DNA of 64,000 nt from Rhodospirillaceae bacterium (GCA_028822445.1 JAPKDQ010000002.1:434001-498000), one strand, 5' to 3'; positions 48,803 through 59,438 are shown, numbered from the stretch's first letter. Numbers and translations: made by a program. The notes: generated by a model from the letters alone, not told the origin.

Positions 48803-49879
48803 ATGCTTTCCTATATTGTTAGACGACTGGCGCTCATCCCCCTCACGCTCTTCGGGATCATTACGCTTAATTTTGCCATTGTGCAGTTCGCGCCTGGTGG
48901 CCCCGTTGAGCAGGTGCTGGCGCAACTGCAGGGCTTGGGTGTGAGTGCGACGGCAAGAATTTCAGGAGTTGCTGGAGATTCCGTATCTACCACCAGCACG
49001 TACCGTGGCGCTCAAGGCTTGTCGCCGGACCTTGTTGCTGAGATTGAAAGGCAGTTCGGTTTTGACAAGCCGCCGCTGGAGCGGTTCTTTTTGATGCTTG
49101 GTAACTACGCCACTTTTGATCTGGGTGAGAGTTACTTCCGGTCCCAGAGCGTCAGTGAGTTGATCGTCGATAAACTTCCGGTTTCGATTTCTCTAGGTCT
49201 ATGGTCAACGCTGATTATCTACCTTGTCTCGATCCCACTTGGCATCGCCAAAGCGGTACGTGATGGATCACGCTTCGATGCTGTGACGTCTTACGCCGTG
49301 TTTATTGGCTACGCGATGCCGTCCTTCCTATTTGCGATTCTACTCATCGTGTTGTTCGCCGGCGGTCAGTATTGGAACTGGTTTCCTTTGCGGGGTTTGA
49401 CCTCTAATAATTGGGACGACCTCACCGCGGTTGGGAAGATAATTGATTATGCGTGGCATCTCTTTCTACCGGTTATGGCCATGGTGATCGGAGGGTTCGC
49501 ATCACTCACGATGCTGACTAAGAATTCGTTCTTAGAAGAGATTAATAAACAGTACGTTTTGACAGCGCGCGCGAAGGGCTTGTCCCCTAATCGCGTCCTT
49601 TATGGCCACATTTTCCGTAATGCTATGCTCATTGTTATAGCCGGATTCCCCGCAACGCTCGTGGGCATGTTGTTCACCGGTTCGGTGTTGATCGAAGTAA
49701 TCTTTTCGCTCGACGGGCTCGGCTTGCTTGGCTTCGAAGCCATCATCAATCGAGATTATCCTGTCGTGTTTGGCACGCTCTACGTGTTTAGCCTTATTGG
49801 CCTCGTTCTGAACTTGCTGAGTGACTTGACCTACCACGCCATTGACCCGCGCATCGATTTTGAGGCGCAGTCGACGTGA
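48803..49879 (+). CDS. yejB: ABC transporter permease, YejB
   Basis: A membrane subunit of the peptide importer with six helices over 358 residues. It begins [37 protein letters not shown], the standard DppB/YejB opening; the permease EAA-type loop is [30 protein letters not shown], which docks the ATPase. A long periplasmic segment with Ser/Thr/Ala composition lies between helices 1 and 2, as in YejB. It overlaps yejE by 4 bases. Confidence 0.94.
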   Translation: MLSYIVRRLALIPLTLFGIITLNFAIVQFAPGGPVEQVLAQLQGLGVSATARISGVAGDSVSTTSTYRGAQGLSPDLVAEIERQFGFDKPPLERFFLMLGNYATFDLGESYFRSQSVSELIVDKLPVSISLGLWSTLIIYLVSIPLGIAKAVRDGSRFDAVTSYAVFIGYAMPSFLFAILLIVLFAGGQYWNWFPLRGLTSNNWDDLTAVGKIIDYAWHLFLPVMAMVIGGFASLTMLTKNSFLEEINKQYVLTARAKGLSPNRVLYGHIFRNAMLIVIAGFPATLVGMLFTGSVLIEVIFSLDGLGLLGFEAIINRDYPVVFGTLYVFSLIGLVLNLLSDLTYHAIDPRIDFEAQST

Positions 49880-50928
49880 GTAACGGGTCTAAAATTGGAA
49901 TGCGCTGGCTCTCCCCGTTAAACCGTCGCCGTATTGAGAACTTTAAAGCGAACGGACGGGGCCACGCCTCGTTCCGTATTCTTCTTGCGCTTTTGATCGT
50001 TTCTTTTTTTGCAGAATTCATTGCTAATGATCGCCCGATTCTCTTGTCCTACCAAGACGATCTCTACTACCCCGTTTTATTCGATTACCCAGAGACCGAG
50101 TTTGGCGGTGATTTCGAAACCCCGACGGATTATCGCGACCCGTTTGTTGTAGGGCTCGTTGAGGAACGGGGGTGGATGGTCTGGCCACTCGTCCGGTTTA
50201 GTTACGACACGATAAATTTTAACCTTACAGTTCCGGCTCCATCTCCCCCGACCTCTGAAAATTGGCTCGGAACCGATGGCCAAGGGCGCGATGTCTTCGC
50301 TCGTGTCTTCTACGGGTTCCGGCTCTCGCTTCTCTTTGGGTTGGCGTTGACGATTGTCTCGTCGGTCGTTGGTGTGGCAGCCGGGGCCGTGCAGGGATAC
50401 TTTGGCGGTTGGTTGGATCTAATACTCCAGCGGGTTATTGAGATTTGGAATGGATTGCCGCAATTATTCATTCTCATTATCGTGTCATCCTTTGTGGTTC
50501 CTGGGTTTTGGACCCTACTCATTATTCTGTTGTTGTTTAGCTGGACTGCGCTAGTTGCAGTGGTGCGTGCTGAGTTTTTACGGGCGCGCAATTTTGACTA
50601 CGTCCGCGCGGCCAAAGCGCTCGGTATGGGGGATGCCAAGATCATGTTGAGGCATGTTCTTCCCAATGCCATGGTGGCAACGATCACCTTTTTGCCTTTT
50701 GTTTTGTCAGGATCCGTTGTTGCGCTAACGTCGTTGGATTTTCTGGGGTTGGGTCTACCACCCGGCTCACCATCTTTGGGGGAAGTTCTGCGTCAAGGGA
50801 AAGAAAACCTTCAGGCGCCATGGTTAGGTCTAACGGCCTTCTTTACGTTGGCTGGTATGTTGACGCTGTTGGTGTTTATTGGTGAGGCCGTCCGTGACGC
50901 TTTCGATCCACGCCGGAGTGGTTCATGA
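49876..50928 (+). CDS. yejE: ABC transporter permease, YejE
   Basis: The second membrane subunit, 350 residues. Features include the first helix after [20 protein letters not shown], a large periplasmic region containing [20 protein letters not shown] and [21 protein letters not shown], both usual for YejE, and the cytoplasmic coupling loop [20 protein letters not shown]. Start overlaps yejB (GTGA), and its end overlaps yejF (ATGATC), showing tight coupling. Confidence 0.94.
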   Translation: MSNGSKIGMRWLSPLNRRRIENFKANGRGHASFRILLALLIVSFFAEFIANDRPILLSYQDDLYYPVLFDYPETEFGGDFETPTDYRDPFVVGLVEERGWMVWPLVRFSYDTINFNLTVPAPSPPTSENWLGTDGQGRDVFARVFYGFRLSLLFGLALTIVSSVVGVAAGAVQGYFGGWLDLILQRVIEIWNGLPQLFILIIVSSFVVPGFWTLLIILLLFSWTALVAVVRAEFLRARNFDYVRAAKALGMGDAKIMLRHVLPNAMVATITFLPFVLSGSVVALTSLDFLGLGLPPGSPSLGEVLRQGKENLQAPWLGLTAFFTLAGMLTLLVFIGEAVRDAFDPRRSGS

Positions 50929-52556
50929 TCGAAATGCCTACGGTTCTATCGATCAAAAACCTCCACGTGACCTTCGGCATGGGAGAGGCTTCTGTTAAGG
51001 CCGTAAGGGGCGTTTCGTTCGATTTGCGGCGTGGCGAAACCGTTGCATTGGTGGGCGAGAGCGGGTCCGGAAAATCAGTCACGGCCTTGGCCGCGTTGCA
51101 ATTATTGCCTGAGACAGCGCGTTTTCCTAAAGGTGAAATCACAGTCTGCGGTAGCTCTGTCCTCGGGGCTAAGGAAGAGGTCTTGCGTAGTGTTCGTGGC
51201 AATGCGGTCAGTATTGTATTTCAAGAACCAATGACGTCGCTCAATCCGCTGCACTCGATTGAGAAGCAAGTTGGCGAAGTGCTTGATGTTCACCTTGGCC
51301 TAGACAAGACGGCAATCCGAACGCGCGTCCTAGAGTTGCTGGGGTTGGTTGGCCTTCGCGATTCAGAACGACGTCTCACGGCTCTGCCGCACGAGCTATC
51401 CGGTGGTCAGCGGCAGCGTGTGATGATTGCAATGGCTCTCGCACTAGAGCCAGATATTCTGATCGCAGATGAACCGACCACCGCGCTGGACGTGACAATT
51501 CAAGCCCAGATCCTCGACCTTCTGGAAAGCTTGCAATCGCGCCTTGGTATGGCGATCCTTTTCATTACCCACGATTTATCGATTGTTCGCCGTGCCGCTG
51601 ACCGGGTCTGTGTCATGAAAGAGGGTGAGATTGTCGAGCAAGGGTCGGTCGAGGAGATCTTTGAGGGTGCGAAGCATCCCTATACCCAGAGATTGTTGGC
51701 AGCCCAGCCACGCATCGGTATGCCACGTGAAAATACACCAACCGAAGAACTCATCAGTGCCAAAGGCCTCAAGGTCTGGTTCCCAATCAAGAAGGGGGTC
51801 ATTCGGCGAACAGTTGGTTACGTCAAAGCAGTCGACGGTGTCACGTTTTCACTCCGTCCTGGACAAACGCTTGGCATCGTGGGCGAAAGCGGTTCGGGCA
51901 AGACGACGTTGGGGCTAGCGTTGCTTCGATTGATCGAAAGTGATGGCGAGATTCGTTTCCAGGGAAAGCGCATTGATGGGTTGTCGCGGTCAGAAGTGCG
52001 GCCTTTGCGTCGGCAAATGCAAATCGTTTTCCAGGACCCTTATGGCTCTTTAAGTCCCAGATTATCAATCGGGCAAATAATTGAGGAAGGCCTGGCTGTC
52101 CACGGCATGGAGCCGAGCAGAGACGACCGGCGCGCACGCGTCGCTGATGTTCTCGCCGATGTAGGGCTCGACCCAGACAGTATGGACCGGTACCCGCATG
52201 AGTTTTCTGGCGGACAACGGCAGCGGGTGGCTGTGGCGCGGGCTCTTGTATTGCAACCTAAGTTGTTGATCCTAGATGAGCCAACGAGTGCTCTGGATGT
52301 TTCTGTCCAGGCTCAGATGGTCGACCTTCTGCATAGCCTGCAGGGTCGTTATGGATTGGCCTATATATTTATAAGCCATGATCTTCGTGTGGTGCGGGCT
52401 CTTGCAGACGAGATTCTTGTCATGAAAGCGGGGGAGGTTGTGGAGCAAGGCGCTGCAGCAAAAGTCTTTGAAACCCCTGAGCAGCCTTACACTCGAGCGC
52501 TATTGTCTGCAGCCTTGGACTTGAAGGTGTCTGATCCAGAATTGGTTGCGGACTAG
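50925..52556 (+). CDS. yejF: ABC transporter duplicated ATPase, YejF
   Basis: This 543-residue protein has two complete ATPase domains. The first has Walker A GESGSGKSVT, signature LSGGQRQRVMIAMA and Walker B ILIADEPTTALDVT; the second has GESGSGKTTLGL, FSGGQRQRVAVARA and LLILDEPTSALDVS. In E. coli, Yej imports peptides and peptide antibiotics such as microcin C. The operon is complete with yejA, yejB and yejE. No recognised regulator lies nearby. Confidence 0.96.
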   Translation: MIEMPTVLSIKNLHVTFGMGEASVKAVRGVSFDLRRGETVALVGESGSGKSVTALAALQLLPETARFPKGEITVCGSSVLGAKEEVLRSVRGNAVSIVFQEPMTSLNPLHSIEKQVGEVLDVHLGLDKTAIRTRVLELLGLVGLRDSERRLTALPHELSGGQRQRVMIAMALALEPDILIADEPTTALDVTIQAQILDLLESLQSRLGMAILFITHDLSIVRRAADRVCVMKEGEIVEQGSVEEIFEGAKHPYTQRLLAAQPRIGMPRENTPTEELISAKGLKVWFPIKKGVIRRTVGYVKAVDGVTFSLRPGQTLGIVGESGSGKTTLGLALLRLIESDGEIRFQGKRIDGLSRSEVRPLRRQMQIVFQDPYGSLSPRLSIGQIIEEGLAVHGMEPSRDDRRARVADVLADVGLDPDSMDRYPHEFSGGQRQRVAVARALVLQPKLLILDEPTSALDVSVQAQMVDLLHSLQGRYGLAYIFISHDLRVVRALADEILVMKAGEVVEQGAAAKVFETPEQPYTRALLSAALDLKVSDPELVAD

Positions 52557-52602
52557 TATGCTTTTCCTAGTCCGATCAGTCTCTATCGCTTAAATAGAGT
52601 AT

Positions 52603-53271
52603 ATGCGCACCTTGTATCAACACCCCCTGTCTTCTCTGTCCCGGCTAGCTAGAACTGCTATTTATGAGAAACACCTTGAGGCTAATGAACGTGAAGAGCC
52701 GTTTTGGCTCAGGCGTGACGAGCTTTTGGTTCTCAACCCCTCTGGAGAGGTTCCAATCCTTGTGGAAGATGATGGTACGGTGGTTTGCGGCGGGCGAGCC
52801 GTCTGTGAATACCTTGAAGACGCATACCCAGAAGTGCCGTTGCTGGGGGTGGGGGTTAAAGCGCGAGCGGAAGTGCGACGCCTGGTGGATTGGTTTGAAG
52901 TTAAGTTCGGGACAGAAGTGACTCAATTGCTATCAGGTGAGAAGCTGTTCAAGCGTGTGGCTCATGGCGGCGCTCCAGATTCAAGGGCCATGAGGGCCGG
53001 TCGAGAAAATATCCACGCGCACTTGGAGTATATCGCCTGGCTTACAGGTCGCCGGAGCTGGCTTGCCGGTGACGCTCTATCTCTTGCTGATCTTGCTGCT
53101 GGCGCGCACATATCCCTAATCGATTACACGGGCGATGTGCCGTGGTCAGACCACCCTCTTGCCAAAGAATGGTACGTACGCTTGAAGTCTCGGCCGAGTT
53201 TTAGGCCGCTCTTATCTGAAATGCTTCCTGGTGTCGTCCCCGCAACGGTTTATGCAGACTTAGATTTTTAA
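52603..53271 (+). CDS. Glutathione S-transferase family protein
   Basis: The 222 residues show the thioredoxin-like N-terminal domain (MRTLYQHPLSSLSRLARTAI, LNPSGEVPILVEDDG with the cis-proline) and the all-helical C-terminal domain (GDALSLADLAAGAHISLIDY with the N-capping Asp). The Ser residues near position 10-13 may activate glutathione. The substrate is unknown. Its stop overlaps that of the convergent TPR gene by a few bases. Confidence 0.87.
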   Translation: MRTLYQHPLSSLSRLARTAIYEKHLEANEREEPFWLRRDELLVLNPSGEVPILVEDDGTVVCGGRAVCEYLEDAYPEVPLLGVGVKARAEVRRLVDWFEVKFGTEVTQLLSGEKLFKRVAHGGAPDSRAMRAGRENIHAHLEYIAWLTGRRSWLAGDALSLADLAAGAHISLIDYTGDVPWSDHPLAKEWYVRLKSRPSFRPLLSEMLPGVVPATVYADLDF

Positions 53272-54059
53272 GGGTCTTCGGCTACATCCATATTTTGTAT
53301 ATGGCGGCGCACTGCATCGGCAGTAGACGATTCGGGAGCGAGCGCTAAAACTTTTACCCATGCCAGGCGTGCCGCGGTTTTGTCATCGCGACCACGGGCT
53401 AAGAGACCAAGCTCTAATAGGGCGTCCACATTACTACTGTCTGCGGCGAGGGCGCGTTCTATATCGTCGAGCGCTAAGCTTGAGACCTTCAATTTCCGAT
53501 AGGCACTACCTCGTAAAACAAGGGCATCTATTGCAGTTGGGTCGATATCAAGAGCTTGGTTGAGGTCATCTACAGCGGACCAGTAATTCTGAAGCGCCGC
53601 ATGCACAAGAGCCCGGTCAAGCAGGATTGCTGTGTTGGCAAAACTCAGTGCTGCAGACTTATCTAGATTTTCTAGGGCCCGGTCATAGGAGGCAACATCC
53701 ATCCACCCTCTTGCAGCTTGATGGTAAAGACCACTTCTCACGGGCGCCGTTGCTGTTGACTGGCCTGCCAAGTCTTCCAAGCGGCTAGCAGCCTCTGCCG
53801 TATCTCCCAGGACCATAAGGGCTATGGCCTGGCAGTGTTCTGATGGTTCATTGCCCGATAGCCGCGTCCAACGCAGGGCCATCTCCATTCCCACTTCCGG
53901 TTCCATCCGCGCTGCGTCAAGGCATCGGGCATATGTGTCTTCGAGATTGTCCGCGATGATTGATGTGTCCAGCGTGATTTCTGCATCTGCGTCTTGTGCA
54001 CTCGCAGCATAGGTCCATGCTGTTAGCGTTAGAGCGATGATGAGTCCGCGCTTAAACAT
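53268..54059 (-). CDS. Exported tetratricopeptide-repeat protein
   Basis: This 263-residue protein has a signal peptide (LIIALTLTAWTYAASAQ) and a helical repeat region. Recognisable TPR units include MVLGDTAEAASRLEDLA, AALQNYWSAVDDLNQALDIDPTAIDALVL and SSLALDDIERALAADSSNVDALLELG. TPRs mediate protein contacts; the partner is unknown. A conserved pair of cysteines (ARCLDAAR, SEHCQAI) lies in the N-terminal region. It is probably periplasmic. Confidence 0.78.
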   Translation of the reverse strand: MFKRGLIIALTLTAWTYAASAQDADAEITLDTSIIADNLEDTYARCLDAARMEPEVGMEMALRWTRLSGNEPSEHCQAIALMVLGDTAEAASRLEDLAGQSTATAPVRSGLYHQAARGWMDVASYDRALENLDKSAALSFANTAILLDRALVHAALQNYWSAVDDLNQALDIDPTAIDALVLRGSAYRKLKVSSLALDDIERALAADSSNVDALLELGLLARGRDDKTAARLAWVKVLALAPESSTADAVRRHIQNMDVAEDP

Positions 54060-54158
54060 CGATCCCGACTTTGTGTTCTGCGCTATGTATATCCGTTTGA
54101 ACTGTCTTGTAATAGTTCAGGAGACCCAGAGCTTTTTGGACATGGGGGTCAGGAGATT

Positions 54159-54935
54159 TCACGATTCAGTCACCTTTGCCAAAATTACTTCTAGTGACCT
54201 GGTGAGTAGACCAAGGTCTTTGGGCCGCGATAAATTGTGCGCTCCACCCTTAACGAGAGTTGTGCGAACATCGGTGCTTTCAAGGCATTCAGCGATCTGA
54301 ACACTTACCGTCCACGGCACGTCTTCATCCGCAAGTCCATGCAGTAGGTGACAGGGGCCAGTGAAGGGAATTGGGTTTGTGAGAAGAAGGTTTGAGCGCC
54401 CATCTTCAATCAATGTGAAGCCAATGTCGTATGGGTCTTCCTCATAACTGGTTGGCATAGTGAGACGTCCAGTATTTTCTACCGCGATCCTTTCATCTTC
54501 GGATAGGGCACCCCATATCAACGTCTCAGTGAAATCAGGGGCGGCAGCGATGCCGATCAATCCAGCGATGCGGTCGGGGCGCGCTAATGCTGTCTTGAGC
54601 ATGACCCATCCACCCATACTGGAACCGACAAGAATTTGAGGACCGGTTGTGAGTTGATCAATGGCCGCGACAGCATCCTCGGTCCATCGAGTGATTGACC
54701 CGTCTATGAAGTCCCCAGAGGAATCTCCGTGACCATACATATCAAGGGTAAGAAATGGGTACCCTGAAGCCTTGCAGTGGTCGAAGAGGTGGGCGGCCTT
54801 GGTCCCGCGTCGGTCAGACTTCAGCCCGTGCAAGAATACAATCCCAGGTCCAATGCCTTCGATCTGATCATAGGCAATTGTCGCTTTGTCTGAGCGTGAT
54901 AGGATACTTTTTTGAGAGTTCTCTAGGCTATTCAT
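54159..54935 (-). CDS. Alpha/beta hydrolase, thioesterase-like
   Basis: This soluble protein of 258 residues has the complete hydrolase triad: oxyanion HGLKSDRRG, nucleophile elbow LVGSSMGGWVML (Ser), the acid in LADEDVP, and a late His in KGGAHNLSRP. The lid segment between is short. It resembles palmitoyl-protein thioesterase ABHD10-like proteins of proteobacteria. It is a useful contrast with the inactive tandem protein at 25418. Its gene diverges from the glycosyltransferase. Confidence 0.82.
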   Translation of the reverse strand: MNSLENSQKSILSRSDKATIAYDQIEGIGPGIVFLHGLKSDRRGTKAAHLFDHCKASGYPFLTLDMYGHGDSSGDFIDGSITRWTEDAVAAIDQLTTGPQILVGSSMGGWVMLKTALARPDRIAGLIGIAAAPDFTETLIWGALSEDERIAVENTGRLTMPTSYEEDPYDIGFTLIEDGRSNLLLTNPIPFTGPCHLLHGLADEDVPWTVSVQIAECLESTDVRTTLVKGGAHNLSRPKDLGLLTRSLEVILAKVTES

Positions 54936-55005
54936 CGGAGCAGTGCGTTCTTCCAGTGAAGGTCTCCAACGCGCAACGAGCGCTACAAACCGGTTAATTC
55001 ATCAG

Positions 55006-56208
55006 GTGCCGAACACTACCACCGAACCAGGGTATCGCCACAGCGGGAAAGTATGTCTGCAAGTGCTCCCAGCAATGGGCACTGGCGGCGTGGAGCGTGG
55101 CACAATTGAAGTCGCAGAGGCGTTGGTTGCTGCTGGCTGGCGCGCTTTAGTGGCGTCGGAAGGCGGCTTACAAGTCCGCGAACTCCTGCGTGTTGGGGCT
55201 GAACATATTGAGATGCCGTTGGCGTCTAAGTCACCGGTGGTCATTCGCCGTAATATTAAAAGCCTGACTGACCTCATAACGCATCGGTCGGTATCTATTG
55301 TTCATGCTCGTTCGCGCGCGCCTGCATGGAGCGCCTATTGGGCTGCGAAACAGACGGGCACTCCATTTGTAACGACGTTTCATGGCGTTTACGGGTTAGG
55401 ACCAGCAGGATTAAAGAAGATATACAATCGCGTCATGACGCACGGTGAAGTGGTTGTCGCGATTTCCAAATTCATAGCGAACCACCTTATGACCGAATAC
55501 GGCGTTTCTGAGGATCGATTGCGGATCATTCCGCGAGGGGTCGACCTAACAACATTTAATCCAGAAACCGTCTCACCCGCTCGCATGGTGAAACTTGCGA
55601 CCGAGTGGTGCTTACCAGACGATGGCCCGGTGATTATGCTGCCTGGTCGCTTGACCAGCTGGAAGGGACACGACCTTTTAATAGATGCGTTGTCGGTTCT
55701 GGCGCGGTCAGGTCGCCTCCATGACGGGTTGCGATGCCTTATGGTTGGGCCGGGCTCTATAGGGTCGTCTTATCGTGATAGGCTTAAGGCCAAGCTGTCT
55801 GCAACTGGTCTCGATGGCCATGTGCAGATCATCGAGGATTGTCGCGATATCGTCGCGGCCTACATGATGACAGATGTCGTGGTTTCAGCCTCTACACGGC
55901 CAGAAGCTTTTGGTCGTGTTGTTGCGGAGGGGCAGGCGATGGGTCGGCCTGTCGTAGCGCCTTCACATGGAGCGGCTCCCGAAATTCTGTTGCCTGGCGC
56001 AACTGGGTGGCTGTTTACGCCGAGTAACGCGCCGTCTCTCGCTGGGGCTTTAGAACAAGCCATGAATTTACCGGTAGAGCGGCGAGAAGAGCTTGCGGTG
56101 CAAGCGCGGTCTCATATCATCGAGAACTTTGGTCGAGATAGTATGACGGCTTCGACCATAGACATTTACGAAAGTTTACTTGCCAAGCACGGTTCGGTAT
56201 CTGGCTAG
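55006..56208 (+). CDS. Family 4 glycosyltransferase
   Basis: The GT-B enzyme has an N-terminal acceptor domain (VLPAMGTGGVERGTIEVAEAL, TFHGVYGLGPAGLKK, IPRGVDLTTFNPE) and a donor domain with PGRLTSWKGHDLLIDAL, GLDGHVQIIE and ASTRPEAFGRVVAEGQAMGRPVVAP, the E-x7-E signature. It probably adds a sugar to LPS or another surface polymer. I choose GTG 55006, about 18 residues before the conserved VLPA; a GTG at 54943 is in frame but leaves no room for a promoter beside the divergent hydrolase. Length 400. Confidence 0.87.
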   Translation: MPNTTTEPGYRHSGKVCLQVLPAMGTGGVERGTIEVAEALVAAGWRALVASEGGLQVRELLRVGAEHIEMPLASKSPVVIRRNIKSLTDLITHRSVSIVHARSRAPAWSAYWAAKQTGTPFVTTFHGVYGLGPAGLKKIYNRVMTHGEVVVAISKFIANHLMTEYGVSEDRLRIIPRGVDLTTFNPETVSPARMVKLATEWCLPDDGPVIMLPGRLTSWKGHDLLIDALSVLARSGRLHDGLRCLMVGPGSIGSSYRDRLKAKLSATGLDGHVQIIEDCRDIVAAYMMTDVVVSASTRPEAFGRVVAEGQAMGRPVVAPSHGAAPEILLPGATGWLFTPSNAPSLAGALEQAMNLPVERREELAVQARSHIIENFGRDSMTASTIDIYESLLAKHGSVSG

Positions 56209-56270
56209 ATGGCCGAAGCCGAAGAGAGCGGAACCGCAAAGCGTAGCTTGCTTCCCCATGTTAACCCTCA

Positions 56271-56501
56271 GTGCTTGGCGGCGCATCGGCTGATGTGTGG
56301 GGGCGCTTGGTCAGCGAAGAGCTTGAGGATGAGATACGGAAGCGGTTCGTAAGCTTGTGCCTGATGCGCCGTTACCTGTATGGCAAGGCATCGCATGTGG
56401 AGGGCATACTTCTCGCCTGGGCCGCTGTTGCGGTAGTGGGTAATGACAATGTTCTTATGTATCTGATTTCTGCTTCGGGACGTCGAAGTGTGGTTTTGTA
56501 G
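56271..56501 (+). CDS. Small ORF before thrS, doubtful
   Basis: GTG opens 76 codons with a plausible helical stretch (SEELEDEIRKRFVSLCLMRR) and a hydrophobic tail (GILLAWAAVAVVGND). A second frame from ATG 56209 directly after the glycosyltransferase stop also reads 47 codons. Neither has a good ribosome site, and the opposite strand is open too. The 483-base spacer 56209-56691 otherwise holds one strong hairpin. Confidence 0.22.
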   Translation: MLGGASADVWGRLVSEELEDEIRKRFVSLCLMRRYLYGKASHVEGILLAWAAVAVVGNDNVLMYLISASGRRSVVL

Positions 56502-56503
56502 GG

Positions 56504-56545
56504 TCCGGGCTCCGATGCAGCGGTGTCTGGTCACCGCTGCCCGGA
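56504..56545 (+). promoter_or_regulatory. Strong two-part hairpin upstream of thrS
   Basis: A 9-base perfect stem (gcagcggtg with caccgctgc) has a 6-base loop and is nested in an outer 5-base stem (tccgg with ccgga), with eight bases bulged on the 5' side. No T tract follows. It lies about 147 bases before the thrS start and could be part of its leader. Confidence 0.45.
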
Positions 56546-56691
56546 TCACTATTCTGAGATGGCATAACCTGGTCTTAATTTCGGCTGAAGAAGTCATACA
56601 GTAGCTTGCAATTGGCGCTGTCGCTTGACTTGGTGGCCTATCGCCGTAGATTGCGCGCGTTTAGCTTGATTTGACGCGTAAAGGGAAACTC

Positions 56692-58647
56692 ATGGTTGCC
56701 ATCACCCTGCCAGACGGCAGTATCCGGGAATTTTCCGGCTCAGTGACCGGCGCCGCACTTGCGGCTGACATTGGGCCCGGCCTTGCTAAGGCCGCACTTG
56801 CTATTCGTCTGAATGGCGAACTGGATGATCTCAAGACTGAGATCGCTGAGGATGCCAATGTCGCCATAGTAACGGCTAAGGATGAGGGGGCGCTCGAGCT
56901 GCTTCGCCACGACGCCGCTCACGTTATGGCTGAAGCCGTGCAAGAGCTTTTTCCTGATACCCAAGCGACAATTGGCCCGGTCATCGAGAATGGTTTTTTC
57001 TACGACTTTGCTCGTGAACGCCCCTTCACGCTTGAGGATCTAGAAAAAATTGAAAAGCGTATGTGCGAGATCGTGGACCGGAACGAAGAAATTGTTCGTG
57101 AACACTGGCCTCGTGACAAAGCGTCCCAATACTTCAATGAGGCGGGCGAGAAGTACAAAGCTGAGATTATTGAGGGTCTTCCGGAAGGCGAAGATATAAA
57201 GATCTACAAGCAAGGCGACTGGCTTGATCTATGCCGCGGGCCACACCTGCCGTCGACTGGCAAGCTGGGTAAAGCCTTTAAGCTGATGAAGTTGGCTGGT
57301 GCTTACTGGCGCGGTGATCATCGCAACGAAATGTTGCAACGGATTTACGGCACATGTTGGGCCGATGAGAAGCAGCTCAAGGCCCACCTTCTGATGCTGG
57401 AAGAGGCGGAAAAGCGTGACCACCGGCGGCTTGGGCGTGAAATGGACTTGTTTCACCTTCAGGAAGAAGCCCAGGGTTCTGTCTTCTGGCACCCCAAGGG
57501 CTACACCGTCTGGCTGGCGTTGGAGAGCTATATTCGTAAACGTCTATCTGGGGCAGGATACGTTGAGGTAAAAACACCGCAGCTTCTGGATTCCACATTC
57601 TGGGAGCAGTCTGGCCACTGGTCTAAGTTTCGCGAAAATATGTTCGTTGTGCCAGATGAAATCCCGAGCACGGAAGCTGATGCGCCAGTAGTGTCAAATA
57701 ATCCCAAGCTCATGGCCATAAAGCCCATGAACTGCCCTGCGCACGTTCAGATTTATAAGAATGATATTCGCAGCTATCGCGACTTGCCGCTGCGCATGGC
57801 GGAGTTTGGTTGCTGTCACCGTAATGAGCCCCATGGCGCGCTGCATGGGTTGATGCGTGTGCGTCAGATGACCCAGGACGATGCGCACATCTTCTGTGAG
57901 GAAAGCCAGGTCACGGAAGAGACAACCGCGTTCTGTGCGCTGTTGCAGTCTGTATACCAAGACCTCGGATTTGAAGAGCTAGAAGTTAAATTGGCGACAC
58001 GGCCTGACGTTCGGGCGGGTGAAGATATTATGTGGGACCGCGCGGAAGAAGCGCTGGAGAACGCGGTTAAGGCTGCTAACCTGGATTATGAAATCACCCC
58101 AGGAGAAGGGGCCTTTTATGGGCCCAAACTAGAGTTTCATCTAAAAGACGCTATCGGGCGGACCTGGCAGTGCGGCACTATTCAATTGGATTTTGTTCTG
58201 CCAGAACGACTCGATGCAACGTATGTGGGCCGAGACGGCGAGAAACACCGCCCCGTCATGCTGCATCGGGCGATTCTTGGCAGTCTTGAGCGCTTCATTG
58301 GGATATTAATCGAGAGCTACGCTGGAAAATTTCCGTTGTGGCTAGCCCCGGTCCAGGTCGTGGTGGCAACCATTACTTCGGATGCCGACGCCTACGCGAT
58401 GGAAGTCCTAGAAACCTTGAAGGCCCAAGGACTCCGGGCGGAATTGGATATTCGGAACGAAAAGATTAACTACAAAGTTCGCGAGCATTCCAAAGCCAAA
58501 GTCCCGGTGATCGCTGTTGTCGGCCAGAAGGAAGCCGAGGCTAAGACGGTGGCCTTGCGCCGGTTGGGTGGAAAAACCCAAGAAATCCTTGCCCTCGCAG
58601 AGGCAACCGATACACTATCTTCTGAGGCGGCAGCGCCCAGCTCATGA
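56692..58647 (+). CDS. thrS: Threonyl-tRNA synthetase
   Basis: ThrS charges tRNA-Thr and edits serine mischarging. It has an N-terminal TGS domain ([17 protein letters not shown]), the editing domain with [19 protein letters not shown] and the HH-type motif, the class II core with [18 protein letters not shown] and [37 protein letters not shown], and a C-terminal anticodon domain ([11 protein letters not shown]). Length 651. The ATG follows AAAGGGA. It begins the translation-gene block that runs to lepA. Confidence 0.97.
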   Translation: MVAITLPDGSIREFSGSVTGAALAADIGPGLAKAALAIRLNGELDDLKTEIAEDANVAIVTAKDEGALELLRHDAAHVMAEAVQELFPDTQATIGPVIENGFFYDFARERPFTLEDLEKIEKRMCEIVDRNEEIVREHWPRDKASQYFNEAGEKYKAEIIEGLPEGEDIKIYKQGDWLDLCRGPHLPSTGKLGKAFKLMKLAGAYWRGDHRNEMLQRIYGTCWADEKQLKAHLLMLEEAEKRDHRRLGREMDLFHLQEEAQGSVFWHPKGYTVWLALESYIRKRLSGAGYVEVKTPQLLDSTFWEQSGHWSKFRENMFVVPDEIPSTEADAPVVSNNPKLMAIKPMNCPAHVQIYKNDIRSYRDLPLRMAEFGCCHRNEPHGALHGLMRVRQMTQDDAHIFCEESQVTEETTAFCALLQSVYQDLGFEELEVKLATRPDVRAGEDIMWDRAEEALENAVKAANLDYEITPGEGAFYGPKLEFHLKDAIGRTWQCGTIQLDFVLPERLDATYVGRDGEKHRPVMLHRAILGSLERFIGILIESYAGKFPLWLAPVQVVVATITSDADAYAMEVLETLKAQGLRAELDIRNEKINYKVREHSKAKVPVIAVVGQKEAEAKTVALRRLGGKTQEILALAEATDTLSSEAAAPSS

Positions 58648-58750
58648 GGGGCGCGTGGACAATTTAGACTTCGGGAGGCTGACGTAGGCTGCTTTAGGCC
58701 AAGCGATCGGAACCCCAGGCAGATCACCACTACTTACTGAAAATTGAAAC

Positions 58751-58766
58751 AGGAGATACGTCCATA
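58751..58766 (+). promoter_or_regulatory. infC ribosome site and rare ATA start
   Basis: AGGAGA lies 7 bases ahead of ATA (58764-58766), in frame with infC. From family knowledge, IF3 proteins often begin with a non-standard codon (AUU in E. coli) that IF3 itself discriminates against, giving autoregulation. ATG 58776 lies too far from this site to be served by it. Confidence 0.7.
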
Positions 58767-59300
58767 GCTAGACCGATGATGACGACGACGCCGTCCAAGG
58801 GTGGGCCGCGCGTCAATAATGCGATCGACGTACCAAACGTGCGATTGATTGGAGCTGAGGGCGAAAATGTTGGAGTTGTTTCGCATGCAGAAGCCATGGT
58901 TCACGCCAATGACGCGGGCTTAGATTTGGTTGAAATTTCGCCAAGTGCTGACCCACCTGTCTGCAAGATACTCGACTACGGCAAGTTTAAATTCGAAGCT
59001 CAAAAAAAGAAGAACGAAGCGAAGAAGAAGCAAAAAGTGATCTCCGTTAAGGAGATTAAGCTTCGACCGAACATCGATAAGCACGACTATGACGTGAAAA
59101 TGCGCAATATGCGTCGTTTTCTTGATGATGGTGACAAGGTGAAGGTGACTTTGCGGTTTCGCGGCAGAGAAATGGCGCATCAGGAACTCGGGTTTGATGT
59201 TCTGAAACGCGTGAAGGTCGATACGGATGCGATTGCCAAGGTTGAGCTGGAGCCCAAAATGGAAGGCCGCCAGATGGTTATGGTGATCTCGCCACGCTAG
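58764..59300 (+). CDS. infC: Translation initiation factor IF-3
   Basis: IF3 keeps the 30S subunit free and checks the start codon and initiator tRNA. Starting at ATA gives [20 protein letters not shown], matching the usual alphaproteobacterial opening (ARP/RRP plus GPRVN). The N-domain continues with [20 protein letters not shown], the linker with [17 protein letters not shown], and the C-domain with [17 protein letters not shown] and [16 protein letters not shown]. Length 178. Upstream is thrS (116 bases), downstream rpmI-rplT. Confidence 0.96.
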   Translation: MARPMMTTTPSKGGPRVNNAIDVPNVRLIGAEGENVGVVSHAEAMVHANDAGLDLVEISPSADPPVCKILDYGKFKFEAQKKKNEAKKKQKVISVKEIKLRPNIDKHDYDVKMRNMRRFLDDGDKVKVTLRFRGREMAHQELGFDVLKRVKVDTDAIAKVELEPKMEGRQMVMVISPR

Positions 59301-59438
59301 GCCTAGCTTCAGTTTTTAAGGCTTGTTTGCTCTGCCTATGGCTTGCAAACCAAGATTTCTACCTGTATAAGCCGAAAATTCCGCTCAGTCGTAGGCTGGG
59401 CGGTTGCCTTTCTTTAAGGCCAAGGACGGTCCGGCAAG

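Noticed and set aside
56268-56597. Minus-strand ORF of 109 codons before thrS
   Set aside because: Composition is His/Arg/Gln-rich as in shadow frames, and no ribosome site is present.
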